The position numbers and the translations under genes are program-made. The notes beneath the pieces were generated by a model. The model was given only the letters and a program-made list of their open reading frames with translations. It made no database searches and was not told the origin of the DNA. DNA of 64,000 nucleotides from Planctomyces sp. SH-PL14 (lineage in GTDB: Bacteria; Planctomycetota; Planctomycetia; Planctomycetales; Planctomycetaceae): positions 2,312,001 through 2,376,000 of the forward strand of contig NZ_CP011270.1 in the NCBI RefSeq assembly GCF_001610835.1, written 5' to 3'. Positions 1 to 8,249 of this stretch are shown here, piece after piece. Every line of letters begins with the position of its first letter. The stretch's first letter is position 1.

Positions 1-940
1 TGCGGACGACCCGCGAAGCGGCCCTCCCCGGACAGACGCTGGCCCTGCTGGACCTTCGTCGGGGGCTGATCACGGAACTTGTTCCCGGCGAGGATGGCCA
101 TGCCCAGGAACGCTCGCTCGTCCCGGAGCTGCTGGAGCGGTTGCGGAAGGGGATGGTGCTCGTCGCCGACCGGAACTTCTGCACGAGCCGGATCCTGTTC
201 GGAATCGTGGAACACGCGGCCAGCTTTGTGATCCGCCAGCATCGCTCGACGCTCTCCTGGGAGCGGGAGGGGAAGCGGCGGCGGATCGGCCGGACGGCGA
301 CGGGGATGATGTTCGAGCAGACCCTGGACCTGAACTATGAGGGCCAGACGCTGCCGGTCCGGCGGCTGACGATCGAACTGGACGGACCGACGAACCAAGG
401 GGAGAGCGAAGTCCACATCCTGACGAATCTTCCGGCTGAAACGGTCCCGCCCGGCGAGGTGGTGGAGGCGTACCGCCTGCGGTGGACGATCGAAGAGGCG
501 TTCCAGTGTCTGACGGAGGTTCTGCGGTGCGAGGTGGAAACGCTGGGCTATCCGCGGGCGGCCCTGTTCTCGTTTGCCGTGGCGGTGGTGGCCTGGAACA
601 CGTATGCGGTGGTCAAGGGGGCGCTGAAGTCGGTTCACGGCTGGGAGACGATCGAGGCGACGCTGTCCGACTATCACCTGATGCATGACGTGCTGCTGAC
701 GCACTGCGGCCTGGAGATCGCTGTGGAGGCTTCGGCGTGGTGCTGGCACCAGGGGTTGTGCCCCCAGGGGCTGGCGAAGGAGCTGGTTCGTCGGGCGAAG
801 ACGGTGAAGTTGTCCCGGTATCCCAAGCGGAAGCGAGGTCCGAAACACCCGCCTCCCGCGAAAACAGGACGCCGCAACGATCACCTTTCGACCGCCAGAC
901 TCCTTGAGAAACGCAAACGCAAACGACCTTGAAAGGGGTA
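1..940 (+). mobile_element. IS4-type insertion sequence, right part only
   Basis: The transposase gene fills this end of the window and is followed within about 10 bases by sequence of the dispersed repeat (copy 1). The element therefore appears to have inserted into a repeat copy whose other part lies outside the window. The left end, terminal inverted repeats and target duplication cannot be seen, so the exact right boundary (about 933-942) is an inference from where repeat similarity resumes. Confidence 0.65.
3..932 (+). CDS. IS4-family transposase, 5' truncated by window edge
   Basis: The reading frame is open from the first bases of the window, so the gene begins outside; 309 codons are visible. 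The C-terminal part has the IS4-type arrangement Y-x2-R-x3-E (YRLRWTIEE) after a hydrophobic strand, and VADRNF earlier matches the region of the second catalytic aspartate. The position where the canonical YREK lysine is expected holds threonine, so the lysine is absent or shifted. The tail is strongly basic (KRKRGPK, EKRKRKRP), as in DNA-binding transposases. It differs clearly from the second IS4-family transposase at 14572-15957, so two separate elements are present. Confidence 0.8.
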   Translation, partial: RTTREAALPGQTLALLDLRRGLITELVPGEDGHAQERSLVPELLERLRKGMVLVADRNFCTSRILFGIVEHAASFVIRQHRSTLSWEREGKRRRIGRTATGMMFEQTLDLNYEGQTLPVRRLTIELDGPTNQGESEVHILTNLPAETVPPGEVVEAYRLRWTIEEAFQCLTEVLRCEVETLGYPRAALFSFAVAVVAWNTYAVVKGALKSVHGWETIEATLSDYHLMHDVLLTHCGLEIAVEASAWCWHQGLCPQGLAKELVRRAKTVKLSRYPKRKRGPKHPPPAKTGRRNDHLSTARLLEKRKRKRP

Positions 941-1221
941 GGTCAAGGGGGCCACGCCCCCTTGCCGCCGGAGGCACTTCCATGAGGAACCGTGGTCAGC
1001 AACGGATGTCCCCTTTGTGGTAGCCCCGTTGAGGACTCCCTCAATCCATACCGCTCGCTTTGCAATCCCCGCGGACTGGTAATGGGGCATCCGGCACGTT
1101 GTCCGCGTTTGGATACGTACTACTTCAGGCATCTGTCGACGGCCAGGCCTCCGGCGGGCAAAGGGCCCCAAAAACAACACAGGCCCCCTTGCATCCCCCA
1201 CCAGGGTGCCCCTGGACCCGG
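941..1221 (-). repeat. Dispersed repeat, copy 1 (tail lost at IS junction)
   Basis: Reading on the minus strand, it starts with CGGGTCCAGGGGCACCCTGG 24 bases after the ruvA stop codon and runs to hairpin 2, where IS4-type sequence begins. The distal tail seen in other copies (GCACGTTGGGTTTGAGC to GCCGGCAAGGACG) is missing. Hairpin 1 here (about 1159-1190) carries the extended loop containing AAAACAACACAGG. Confidence 0.9.
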
Positions 1222-1245
1222 TGAGGCGGTGAAGATGACGTGGTC

Positions 1246-1887
1246 TCAGCCCCCGGCCTTCTCTTCCCGCACCTGCCGGTACACCTCCTGAATCAAGTCT
1301 TCCACCGACTTGAGCTTCGCCTTCCCCTGCGTCGCCTTCATCACCTTCGACCGCGCATCGGCAGGACTATGGCCCAGCGCCAGCAGCGCCTCATAACCCT
1401 CGTTGATGATGTCCGACTGCGGCGCCGCGGTCCCAGGCGCTTCACGGGCAATGAGCAGAGCAAACTTCGCCATCTTGCGGCGAAGCTTGGCCACAATCCG
1501 CTCTGCCATCGCCGGACCAATCCCCGGCAGCGCGCTCAGGCCCTTGACGTCCTGCTCCTCAATCGCCTCCGCCACCTCCCGCACCGGCCGGACCATCGCA
1601 TTGAGCGCCTTGCGGACACCCACGCCATCCACCGAGCAGATCATCTCAAAGAACTCCCGCTCCACGGCATTCTGAAACCCGACCAGCCGGGGAACCATCC
1701 GCCCCCCCTTCTGCGGATTCCCGTCGATGTACTCGATCGTCTGGAGCGAGATCGTCTGCCCGATCTGCGACTGAAGCTGCCGCCGCACGAACTCGGGAAG
1801 AAACACCTCGTATTCAAACGCGCCGACCTCAATCGACGCATCCGCCCCCGAGAGTCCCACCAGCTTCCCTGTGATCTTCGTGATCAT
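1246..1887 (-). CDS. ruvA: Holliday junction branch migration protein RuvA
   Basis: RuvA binds four-way Holliday junctions as a tetramer and loads the RuvB helicase during recombinational repair. The 213-residue protein has the usual start [10 protein letters not shown], an N-terminal OB-fold domain, and two helix-hairpin-helix motifs ([14 protein letters not shown] and [12 protein letters not shown]). After these comes a linker and the small C-terminal domain that contacts RuvB ([15 protein letters not shown] onward). Length is close to the family norm of about 200. No ruvB or ruvC is adjacent, so it is a stand-alone gene. A repeat copy follows its stop codon directly. Confidence 0.96.
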   Translation of the reverse strand: MITKITGKLVGLSGADASIEVGAFEYEVFLPEFVRRQLQSQIGQTISLQTIEYIDGNPQKGGRMVPRLVGFQNAVEREFFEMICSVDGVGVRKALNAMVRPVREVAEAIEEQDVKGLSALPGIGPAMAERIVAKLRRKMAKFALLIAREAPGTAAPQSDIINEGYEALLALGHSPADARSKVMKATQGKAKLKSVEDLIQEVYRQVREEKAGG

Positions 1888-2097
1888 GCGTCGCTTCCGT
1901 TGCCTTTATCCGAAATTCATCCAAGAAAAAGTGTGTCCCGCTTCCATCCGCCGGGACTGCGTCAGTGTGGAGATCCGAATCGCGAACCGCAAGAAGCGAA
2001 ACGGCTTGGAATCGGAGCGACGGGACGCAACGACGGCCCGCAGTCTTCCGCCTGAAGACCGTCGCGCGCACTCTGTCGCAACGGTAATCGCAACAGT
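1888..2097. other. Gene-less spacer between ruvA and the prepilin gene
   Basis: This is the divergent upstream region of ruvA (minus) and of the prepilin-like gene (plus). Short open frames on both strands lack ribosome sites and family features. The only regulatory candidate is the promoter-like sequence that follows at 2098-2126. Confidence 0.5.
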
Positions 2098-2126
2098 TTG
2101 ACATCGACCAAACCCGATACTAGGTT
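2098..2126 (+). promoter_or_regulatory. Possible sigma-70 promoter of the prepilin gene
   Basis: A perfect -35 box TTGACA (2098-2103) is followed after 17 bases by TAGGTT, a weak -10 box keeping the TA...T positions. It lies about 125 bases upstream of the prepilin ATG. It stands out because AT-rich boxes are rare in this GC-rich window, but the call rests on motif matching alone. Confidence 0.4.
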
Positions 2127-2249
2127 GCCTCTCCCCGCGGACCTGCCTGAAGTGCTCTCCGCCCAGCTTTGGGCCCACCTGCCTTCCGACTCTCCCGCCT
2201 GCGTACCCCGCCCGATTTCCTTCCTGACAGCTTCCCTCCTGAGAGACCT

Positions 2250-3266
2250 ATGCGCTCATTGTCGTCTCGTCAGCGTGGTTTCACGCTGATCGAACTGCTT
2301 GTCGTCATCGCCATCATCGCCGTTCTCGTCGCCATCCTGCTTCCGGCCGTGCAACAGGCCCGCGAGGCGGCCCGCGCTTCGCAGTGCCGCAACAACCTGA
2401 AGCAGCTCGGCATCGCGATGCACAGCTATCACGAGGCGATGGGGATGTTCCCCAAGGCCATCAGCGAGCTCGCGACGGGAGGGGCGCAGGACCTCTACCG
2501 CGGCTTCAGCGCCCACGCGATGCTGCTTCCGTATGTCGATCAGGCGGGACTCTACAACCGCGTCGACTTCAGCTCCGGCACCGACTCGGGCGGCAACGTC
2601 CAGATCAGCCGGAACGTGATCCCCGGTTTCCTCTGCCCGAGCGACCTCAAGTACAACAGCACGAGCGCCACTGACGTCCGCTACAACGGTTCGGGCGTCA
2701 ACTACGCAGTCAGCGCCGGGCCCAGCCTCTTCTGGAGCATCAACGCGACCGACGCGGTCGGCATGTTCAACTTCCGGGTTCCGGTCCGGATGTCCGATCT
2801 CCTCGACGGCTCGTCGAACGTGATCGCGGCAGCGGAGCAGATCCTTCCCGCAGGGGATGCCAAGGGGAAGCTGGCCGAGACGATCTATCTGGGAACGCAG
2901 GGCTCGCTGACCGCCAGCTTCGGGACCGATGCCGCCCTCCAGGCGTTCGCCGGGACCTGTACGGGCACGACGACGATGAACGCCAGCTACAACGAGAACA
3001 CGAAGTGGCTGAACGGCGGGATGGGACAGACCGTCGTCGCCACGCTCAATCCGCCGAACTCGAACCGCCCGAACTGCATCATCAGCTGCAGCGGCTGCTG
3101 GGCCGGGACCGGGAACGGCGTCTGGACCGCCCGCAGCCGGCACGCCGGCGGGGTCCACACGCTCATCGGTGACGGCGCCGTCAAGTTCATCTCGGACAGC
3201 TTCGATCTCCTCACCTGGCAGCGCCTCGGCAGCCGAGCCGACGGCAAGCCGGTCGGCGAGTTCTGA
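2250..3266 (+). CDS. DUF1559 prepilin-like exported protein
   Basis: This 338-residue protein has a type IV prepilin signal at residues 10-30: [20 protein letters not shown], cleaved after the glycine, with Phe+1 and Glu+5. It is followed by the alpha-helical [20 protein letters not shown] segment typical of DUF1559. The C-terminus carries [16 protein letters not shown], the H-X9-DG motif of this large planctomycete paralogue family. It is probably exported and processed by a prepilin peptidase; the individual role is unknown. The ATG at 2250 was chosen over the earlier in-frame ATG at 2169 because GAGAG lies just upstream and the signal then starts normally. A small lipoprotein gene follows on the same strand, separated by a strong hairpin. 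Confidence 0.92.
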   Translation: MRSLSSRQRGFTLIELLVVIAIIAVLVAILLPAVQQAREAARASQCRNNLKQLGIAMHSYHEAMGMFPKAISELATGGAQDLYRGFSAHAMLLPYVDQAGLYNRVDFSSGTDSGGNVQISRNVIPGFLCPSDLKYNSTSATDVRYNGSGVNYAVSAGPSLFWSINATDAVGMFNFRVPVRMSDLLDGSSNVIAAAEQILPAGDAKGKLAETIYLGTQGSLTASFGTDAALQAFAGTCTGTTTMNASYNENTKWLNGGMGQTVVATLNPPNSNRPNCIISCSGCWAGTGNGVWTARSRHAGGVHTLIGDGAVKFISDSFDLLTWQRLGSRADGKPVGEF

Positions 3267-3292
3267 TCTGCAAGACGGGCTGCCGGGAACGG

Positions 3293-3333
3293 GGCGGGGA
3301 AGGCGAACGCTGACGCGGCTCGCCTTCCCCGCC
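3293..3333 (+). promoter_or_regulatory. Strong intra-operon hairpin after prepilin gene
   Basis: The arms GGCGGGGAAGGCGA (3293-3306) and TCGCCTTCCCCGCC (3320-3333) pair perfectly over 14 bases around a 13-base loop. It starts 27 bases after the prepilin stop and about 97 bases before the lipoprotein ATG. There is no T-run, so it fits an mRNA 3'-stabilising or partial-termination structure better than a full terminator. It would keep prepilin mRNA in excess over the downstream gene. Confidence 0.6.
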
Positions 3334-3429
3334 GTCGATCCGGGGCCATCGTTGAAATCGCTTCTCCTGTCCGCCGGGCTCGGGCTCCAGCGCGACACCT
3401 CGTTCTCTGTTTCACGTGAGTTTCCCAGT

Positions 3430-3762
3430 ATGTCTGTCCGCCTCGCCTCGAGCCTGCTGCTCGGTTTCCTCGCTCTCTCCACGGTCGGTTGCGGTGCCTC
3501 GTCCGTGACGCCGACGGTCAACGCGCCGATCGGATCGGACGAGCAGCTGAAGAAGGACCTCCAGGTCATCGCCGAACACGGGACCGGCGAAAGCGCGCTG
3601 GAACCGATCGTGATGGGGGTCCAGGCCCTCGATCCGGCCACGCCGCGAAAGGCCGATCTCGAAAAGGCGAAGGCCCGCCTCCTCAAGAGCCCGACCGCCG
3701 AAAAGCGGAAGGAAGTCGCGCGGGAGATGATCGAGATGCTCGACTCGCCGAAGGCCTCCTGA
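3430..3762 (+). CDS. Small lipoprotein downstream of prepilin gene
   Basis: A 110-residue protein with a signal peptide ending in the lipobox LSTVGC, so it is probably lipidated at Cys21. The mature part is short, charged and helical (about residues 35-110), with DEQLKKDLQVIAEHGTGESA followed by two Lys/Glu-rich helices. I recognise no enzyme motif. Small lipoproteins after DUF1559 genes are a common arrangement in planctomycetes, suggesting an accessory role for the pseudopilin, but that is inference from position. The ATG at 3430 is chosen because the signal peptide starts there; the ribosome site is weak. Confidence 0.75.
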   Translation: MSVRLASSLLLGFLALSTVGCGASSVTPTVNAPIGSDEQLKKDLQVIAEHGTGESALEPIVMGVQALDPATPRKADLEKAKARLLKSPTAEKRKEVAREMIEMLDSPKAS

Positions 3763-3901
3763 GCCGAAGGCCTCCTGAACCGGAGCGCCGGCGGCCACCG
3801 CCGTTGGTGCTCACCCCTCGTCCGCCTCGCTCCGCAGCCGGAATTCTCCGGATCAGCTACGCTGACTCCGGCCAGTGGCTCGTGCGCGTCGGGAGGTGAG
3901 G

Positions 3902-5785
3902 ATGCGATTCTGCTTGGGGCGAAAGGGGACGGCGAGCCTCGTGCTCGCGCTGGCGATCGCGGCAACCGGGGCGAACCTCGCCACGGCTCAGCCGCCGGAC
4001 GAGGGCGGAATCGGTGCGCCGATGGCGGCGCTGAAGCCCGAAGTCTTCGCGCGTCGCAACACCAATGTCCCCTTGGCGGAACGGCTGAGTGAGGATCCGG
4101 AGGCCCGGGTCCTCGAACTCATCTACGTGCTGCGGCATTACCGGGTCTTCAGCCGCGACGAGGAAATGGCCCAGGCGATCCGCGAGCTCCACCGGATCGG
4201 GAAGCCGGCCGTCCCCGAACTGGTGGCCGAACTCGACCGGACGGACCGGGATAACACGCTCCGCGTCCTGGGGATCGCGCTGCGGGCCCTCAACGATCCG
4301 CGGGCCGTTCCGGGCCTGATCCGCGCGGTCCCCAGGACGCTTCGTCCCCCCGGATCGGACTGCGGCGTGTCGATCGAGGATCCGGAACTGCTCAAGTTCG
4401 TCCTCTCCTTTGAGCGGGGGGCTTCGCCCGATCAGAAGCACATGAGCGTCGGACGGCCGGTCAATGAGATCAGCCGCGCCCTGGAGCGGATCACGGGACA
4501 CAAGTCGCCCGGAGGTGACCGCGATCCGCTCCGCGGCAATTTCCTGGGCGGTCCCGATACCGAGGCTGCGCAGCGCAAGAAGTATCTCGACCGCCAGAAA
4601 TACTGGGCGGGCTGGTGGGCCGAGCACGGCGGCGAGTTTCTCCCCGAGGCAGAGCGGCAGGCGCTCGACCATCCAACGGCCGCGGACGCCGTCCCTGGCG
4701 ACGAACGGGACCGCGTCGATCGCGCCGGAGAGGCCCGCTTCGGAGCGATCTTCCCCACGGGGCCAGATGTCCGCCTCGGTCCCGTTCACGAAGTCGAACT
4801 GTTCAACATCCTTTTCGCCGACGCTCCGTCGGCGATCGACTTCGAGCGGCATCGCATCTTCCGGTTTCAGGAGGGACTGCGGGAGCAGGACCGGTGGCAC
4901 ATGCAATGGATGCGACGCGTCGGCGTCGACATGATTGTGGGCGGGGACTGTGATGACCTGCGGCTGTGGGTCATCGACGACGCGCGGTGGGAGACGATCG
5001 ACAACGAGGTCCTCGCCTCGGAACCGTTTCGACCGGGATACGAGCACCGCGGCGGATTCTTCCAGCTGGAGGGGGCCAGGACAGTCCTGTTCAACACACG
5101 GGACGGGGGAAGCGGGATCCTGCAGGTGGAGCCCTATCGCGGCGCGACGGCCTCGCGGCAGGTGCGCTACCGGATGTGGCAGATGGGACCGCCCGCCGAT
5201 GACCCGCCGGCTCTCGTTCCCCCCGTGGCGGAGAAGAACGTCCAATGGTCGGAGACGATCGACGTCACGCTGAAGCCGCCCGAGGAAAACGCCCAATGCG
5301 GGTGGAGCCTGTCCCGAAAGCAGTCTGCCGCCCTTCCCCGGCCTTTCGAAGCCAAAGACCTCACGCAGCAGATCTGGTCCCAGGACGCGGAGACGGATCT
5401 GGCCAGATGGAGACGAGAGCAGGCGATTGACCTGCTCGCGACTCCCGCCCCCGAACCACACCCCCTTCAGCTCCGCACCGACGAGAAGCCCGATCTCCTC
5501 CAGATCGCGCTCTTCGACGGCGTGGCGCGACCGGTCCGCACGGAGTGTTTCGAAAGCCTCACCGCCCCCGCGGCGAAGGCCCTGCTGGACGAACCGGCGG
5601 CCCGACCGCTGCAGCCAGTGAACATCCTCAGCTCGATGGGAATCCCCCAGCCCCAGACGTACCTGTTCCGCACGAGCCGCGGCGAGTCGGGCATCCTCCA
5701 GTTCCGATCCGGCAGCCTCAAAGCCGGGCTGGCGCTGCTCCGCTACAAGCTGATCGAGGAAGCCGAGAGACCGCAGATGCGGTGA
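3902..5785 (+). CDS. Exported HEAT-repeat protein with duplicated C-terminal module
   Basis: A 627-residue protein of unknown function. It starts at an ATG just after a good GGAGGTGAG ribosome site and has a signal peptide ending near LATAQ (about residue 30). Residues 60-150 contain HEAT-like helices (RIGKPAVPELVAELD, RVLGIALRALNDPRAVPGL). Two related units follow in the C-terminal half: one around 400 (NTRDGGSGILQ then QVRYRMWQ) and one at the C-terminus (RTSRGESGILQ then LLRYKLIEE). From memory, similar 'GG.GILQ...RYKL' units are common in planctomycete M56/BlaR1-like and lipoprotein families. No catalytic motif was seen. Confidence 0.75.
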   Translation: MRFCLGRKGTASLVLALAIAATGANLATAQPPDEGGIGAPMAALKPEVFARRNTNVPLAERLSEDPEARVLELIYVLRHYRVFSRDEEMAQAIRELHRIGKPAVPELVAELDRTDRDNTLRVLGIALRALNDPRAVPGLIRAVPRTLRPPGSDCGVSIEDPELLKFVLSFERGASPDQKHMSVGRPVNEISRALERITGHKSPGGDRDPLRGNFLGGPDTEAAQRKKYLDRQKYWAGWWAEHGGEFLPEAERQALDHPTAADAVPGDERDRVDRAGEARFGAIFPTGPDVRLGPVHEVELFNILFADAPSAIDFERHRIFRFQEGLREQDRWHMQWMRRVGVDMIVGGDCDDLRLWVIDDARWETIDNEVLASEPFRPGYEHRGGFFQLEGARTVLFNTRDGGSGILQVEPYRGATASRQVRYRMWQMGPPADDPPALVPPVAEKNVQWSETIDVTLKPPEENAQCGWSLSRKQSAALPRPFEAKDLTQQIWSQDAETDLARWRREQAIDLLATPAPEPHPLQLRTDEKPDLLQIALFDGVARPVRTECFESLTAPAAKALLDEPAARPLQPVNILSSMGIPQPQTYLFRTSRGESGILQFRSGSLKAGLALLRYKLIEEAERPQMR

Positions 5786-5877
5786 TCTCGTGGTGTCGCA
5801 GGTTGGACTGCCGCCCAAAGAGGGGAGGCCCACGGCCTCCTCGATCGGTCCGGGCCAAAGACAGAGCGATCGGTGGT

Positions 5878-6249
5878 TCAGCCTCTTGTCAGCGGAAGGA
5901 GTCGCACGCGAGACCGGGCCTCGTCCACGACAAGCAGTGCGCCGGCTTCCAATTCCGCCTCATACTGACGCAGTACCGGAACCAACAGAGGAGCCAGCGT
6001 CTGTGGGCGTACGTCCTGTGTCCGAACTTGAGCTACGCTCGGGCCACTCGATCGTGTCGCGGCCAGCATTGCCCCGAAGTCGAGGTCGTGTGTCAGCACG
6101 ACACGGCGATCCTTCAGGGCCCATTCCAGGATCTCGTGGTCGGACGCGGAACTGCTGCCGACATCCGACCAGTGAACACTCTCCCAGCCCTCGAACCGCA
6201 GGATCGAGCACCATCGTGGCGACAGGTTCATGTCGATCAGGAACTTCAT
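5878..6249 (-). CDS. DUF5615 PIN-like toxin of a TA pair
   Basis: A 123-residue protein starting MKFLIDMNLSPRW, the usual beginning of DUF5615 (COG4634) PIN-like proteins, which are predicted metal-dependent ribonucleases. Acidic residues fit the PIN active site: Asp6 in LIDMNL, then DHEILEWA and THDLDFGAML, with the HDxDF signature. Its ATG overlaps the TGA of the upstream DUF433 gene by four bases (6246-6249), showing translational coupling. The pair matches the COG2442/COG4634 toxin-antitoxin family predicted by comparative genomics. Toxicity is inferred, not demonstrated. An ATG further upstream (6288) is rejected because it would run through the partner gene. Confidence 0.87.
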   Translation of the reverse strand: MKFLIDMNLSPRWCSILRFEGWESVHWSDVGSSSASDHEILEWALKDRRVVLTHDLDFGAMLAATRSSGPSVAQVRTQDVRPQTLAPLLVPVLRQYEAELEAGALLVVDEARSRVRLLPLTRG

Positions 6250-6476
6250 GGACGAACCAGCGGAACGTCCACTTCTTCTGAGCGCCATGCCGCATAGGAG
6301 AGCGCAGCCGGGATGTCGTCGGGCTCCAGGTACGGGTAATCAGCCAAGATCTCAGCAACAGTGCTACCACTGGCGATCAAGCCGACAACGGTTCCCACGG
6401 TCACCCGCATCCCTCGGATGCACGGCTTGCCCCCCATTACCTGGGGATCGAAAGTGATTCGGTCGAGCGGGATCAT
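6246..6476 (-). CDS. DUF433 antitoxin
   Basis: A 76-residue protein of the DUF433 (COG2442) family, probably the DNA-binding antitoxin of the following DUF5615 protein. It shows the family core: ITFDPQVMGGKPCIRGMRVTV, then VGLIASGSTVAEILADYPYLEPDDIPAALSYA, a winged-helix-like fold that recognises DNA. The ATG at 6476 gives the normal family N-terminus MIPLDRITFDP. It precedes and overlaps its toxin by ATGA, the usual antitoxin-first order. The operon lies downstream of tRNA-Asn on the same strand and is separated from it by a terminator hairpin. Confidence 0.88.
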   Translation of the reverse strand: MIPLDRITFDPQVMGGKPCIRGMRVTVGTVVGLIASGSTVAEILADYPYLEPDDIPAALSYAAWRSEEVDVPLVRP

Positions 6477-6562
6477 GGACGCGCTCTCAAGCAACTCGAA
6501 CCAGAGAGACTCTCCTCCCGTTCGGCGTCGCACATCCCTGTGGCACGATGCCACAACGAGAA

Positions 6563-6598
6563 ACGCCCGGAGCCCGAATTTCGGGTTCCGGGCGTTTT
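6563..6598 (-). terminator. Rho-independent terminator after tRNA-Asn
   Basis: ACGCCCGGA and TCCGGGCGT arms enclose an inner CCCGAA/TTCGGG stem, with A-rich sequence on the left (GAAA) and TTTT on the right, so it can act in both directions. On the minus strand it lies about 35 bases after tRNA-Asn and about 87 bases before the DUF433 ATG. Confidence 0.8.
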
Positions 6599-6632
6599 GG
6601 GTAGTTCTCTACGTTGGTAGAAAATCCAAAGC

Positions 6633-6704
6633 TCCCCGACTAGGACTCGAACCTAGAACCTAGCGGTTAACAGCCGCTCGCTCTACCGATTGAGCTATCG
6701 GGGA
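6633..6704 (-). tRNA. tRNA-Asn (GTT)
   Basis: A 72-base cloverleaf on the minus strand. Acceptor arms are TCCCCGA and TCGGGGA, the D stem GCTC/GAGC, the anticodon stem AGCGG/CCGCT around loop CTGTTAA with anticodon GTT, and the T stem CTAGG/CCTAG around TTCGAGT. All stems pair perfectly. The encoded transcript lacks CCA, which would be added after transcription. Confidence 0.97.
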
Positions 6705-7073
6705 CTGTGGGGGCGGATTGTTGCGGACTCCCCCATTCGACGCAAGCGAGATTTTCACAAGATCCCACAGAGAGAATGAGTCTGTAACCCATGCTGTCAT
6801 TGGGGGATACAGAAAACGCTCTCCGCGATTCCCGCGGGGAATCTTGATCGGAGGACCACCGGGTCTGTCCGGCGATACGGCTTGCAGTCATTCACAGGAC
6901 ACGGGGGCATTCCGCCCGGTTCGCGCTGCGAACCGGGCGGCGTCCCACGATCTCTGGCATCCGTCCGCCCGCCACCGCTTCCAACGTCCGCTCGGAAACC
7001 GCGCTCGCCGGACGGACATCCTTAGCGCAACCCATCGTTCCACGGCCACCCGGTCCAGCGGGACGCTGGCTGG
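6705..7073. other. Gene-less stretch upstream of tRNA-Asn
   Basis: This contains the upstream region of tRNA-Asn and the 3' flank of the isomerase-like gene. Apart from the hairpin at 6912-6940 I see no gene; the short open frames lack family features. Confidence 0.5.
6912..6940 (-). terminator. Perfect hairpin downstream of the isomerase-like gene
   Basis: CCGCCCGGTTCGC and GCGAACCGGGCGG pair perfectly over 13 bases around a 3-base loop. It lies about 130 bases after the stop of the gene ending at 7074. No T-run follows, so a terminator role is only likely, not certain. Confidence 0.5.
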
Positions 7074-8075
7074 CTACTCGGAGAAGGCGGCGTCGAAGGC
7101 TCGGCCGCTGGGGCGGAAGTCGACGTTCTTGCAGAACTGGGCCGCTTCGGCGGCACCCGCTTCGCGGTCCATTCCCGAGTCCTCCCACTCGACCGACAGC
7201 GGAGCGTCGGCCGGGTAGCCGGCGGCGTTCAGGGCGCGGATGATCTCTTCGAACCGGACCGCCCCGCGGCCCACGCTGCGGAAGTCCCAGCCGCGGCGCG
7301 GATCGCCGAAGGAGAGGTGGCTCGAGAGGATCCCCGAGCGGCCGTTGAGGGTCGTCGAGGCGTCCTTCATGTGGACGTGGTAGATGCGGTCCGGGAACTC
7401 GCGGATGAACTCGACCGGGTCAACCCCCTGCCAGATCAGGTGGCTGGGGTCGAAGTTGAAGCCGAACTCCTTGCGGTGGCCGATCGCTTCGAGGGCCCGC
7501 TTCGTCGAGTAGATGTCGAAGGCGATCTCGGTCGGGTGGACTTCGAGGGCGAAGCGGAGGCCGCACTCTTCGAAGACGTCGAGGATCGGGTTCCAACGGT
7601 CGGCGAACTGCCGGTAGCCGTCGTCGTACATCTTCTTCGGCGTCGGCGGGAAGTCGTAGATCAGGTGCCAGATGCTGCTGCCGGTGAAGCCGTTGACGAC
7701 GCCGACGCCGAGCTTCTTGGCGGCGCGGGCGGTGTTCTTCATCTCTTCGGCGGCCCGCTGGTTGACTCCTTCGGGCTTGCCGTCTCCCCAGATGGCGGGC
7801 GAGAGGATCGACTTGTGGCGGGCGTCGATGTTGTCGCAGACCGCCTGGCCGACAAGGTGGTTCGAGATCGCGAAGAGCTTGAGGTCGTGCTTGTCGAGGA
7901 GGTCCCGCTTGCGGGCGCAGTAGGTGTCGTCCGAGAGGGCCTTGTCGACTTCGAAGTGGTCACCCCAGCAGGCGAGTTCGAGGCCGTCGTAGCCGAACTC
8001 CGAGGCCTTCTTGCACAGGACTTCGAGAGGAAGATCAGCCCACTGGCCGGTGAACAATGTGACGGGACGACCCAT
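7074..8075 (-). CDS. Sugar phosphate isomerase/epimerase-like TIM-barrel protein
   Basis: A 333-residue protein of the xylose-isomerase-like AP-endonuclease-2 superfamily (IolE/hexulose-isomerase type). Barrel landmarks include [17 protein letters not shown], a strand ending [27 protein letters not shown] and YHVHMKDA. The conserved Glu, His and Asp residues in these are expected metal ligands. The substrate is probably a ketose, inosose or similar carbohydrate; the sequence does not identify it. The ATG at 8075 has AAGGAA about 10 bases upstream and gives the normal short N-terminus. No signal peptide; likely cytoplasmic and monocistronic. Confidence 0.85.
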   Translation of the reverse strand: MGRPVTLFTGQWADLPLEVLCKKASEFGYDGLELACWGDHFEVDKALSDDTYCARKRDLLDKHDLKLFAISNHLVGQAVCDNIDARHKSILSPAIWGDGKPEGVNQRAAEEMKNTARAAKKLGVGVVNGFTGSSIWHLIYDFPPTPKKMYDDGYRQFADRWNPILDVFEECGLRFALEVHPTEIAFDIYSTKRALEAIGHRKEFGFNFDPSHLIWQGVDPVEFIREFPDRIYHVHMKDASTTLNGRSGILSSHLSFGDPRRGWDFRSVGRGAVRFEEIIRALNAAGYPADAPLSVEWEDSGMDREAGAAEAAQFCKNVDFRPSGRAFDAAFSE

Positions 8076-8197
8076 GACCACGATTCCTTGGAAAAGGCGA
8101 GACGGGGAGCGCATCCCTGAAGCACGACCAGCCCCGATCCGTGGGGATCGTCAAGCTATCGCGGCCCCGCGTCGGGAACAAGCGACGCCGGCGCTCC

Positions 8198-8224
8198 CGC
8201 GAACGCCCGCACGCGGCGTTCGCG
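8198..8224 (-). terminator. Hairpin downstream of the beta-propeller gene
   Basis: CGCGAACGCC and GGCGTTCGCG pair perfectly over 10 bases around a 7-base loop, about 25 bases after the stop of the gene ending at 8250. There is no clear U-tract, so termination is inferred from position. Confidence 0.45.
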
Positions 8225-8249
8225 GCGCTTTCGAATGCCGTCGCAGCGT

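Noticed and set aside
3857-5833. A 658-residue minus-strand frame opposite the HEAT-repeat gene
   Set aside because: No ribosome site or family motif, and it runs across real gene boundaries; the plus-strand gene has a signal peptide and a good start.
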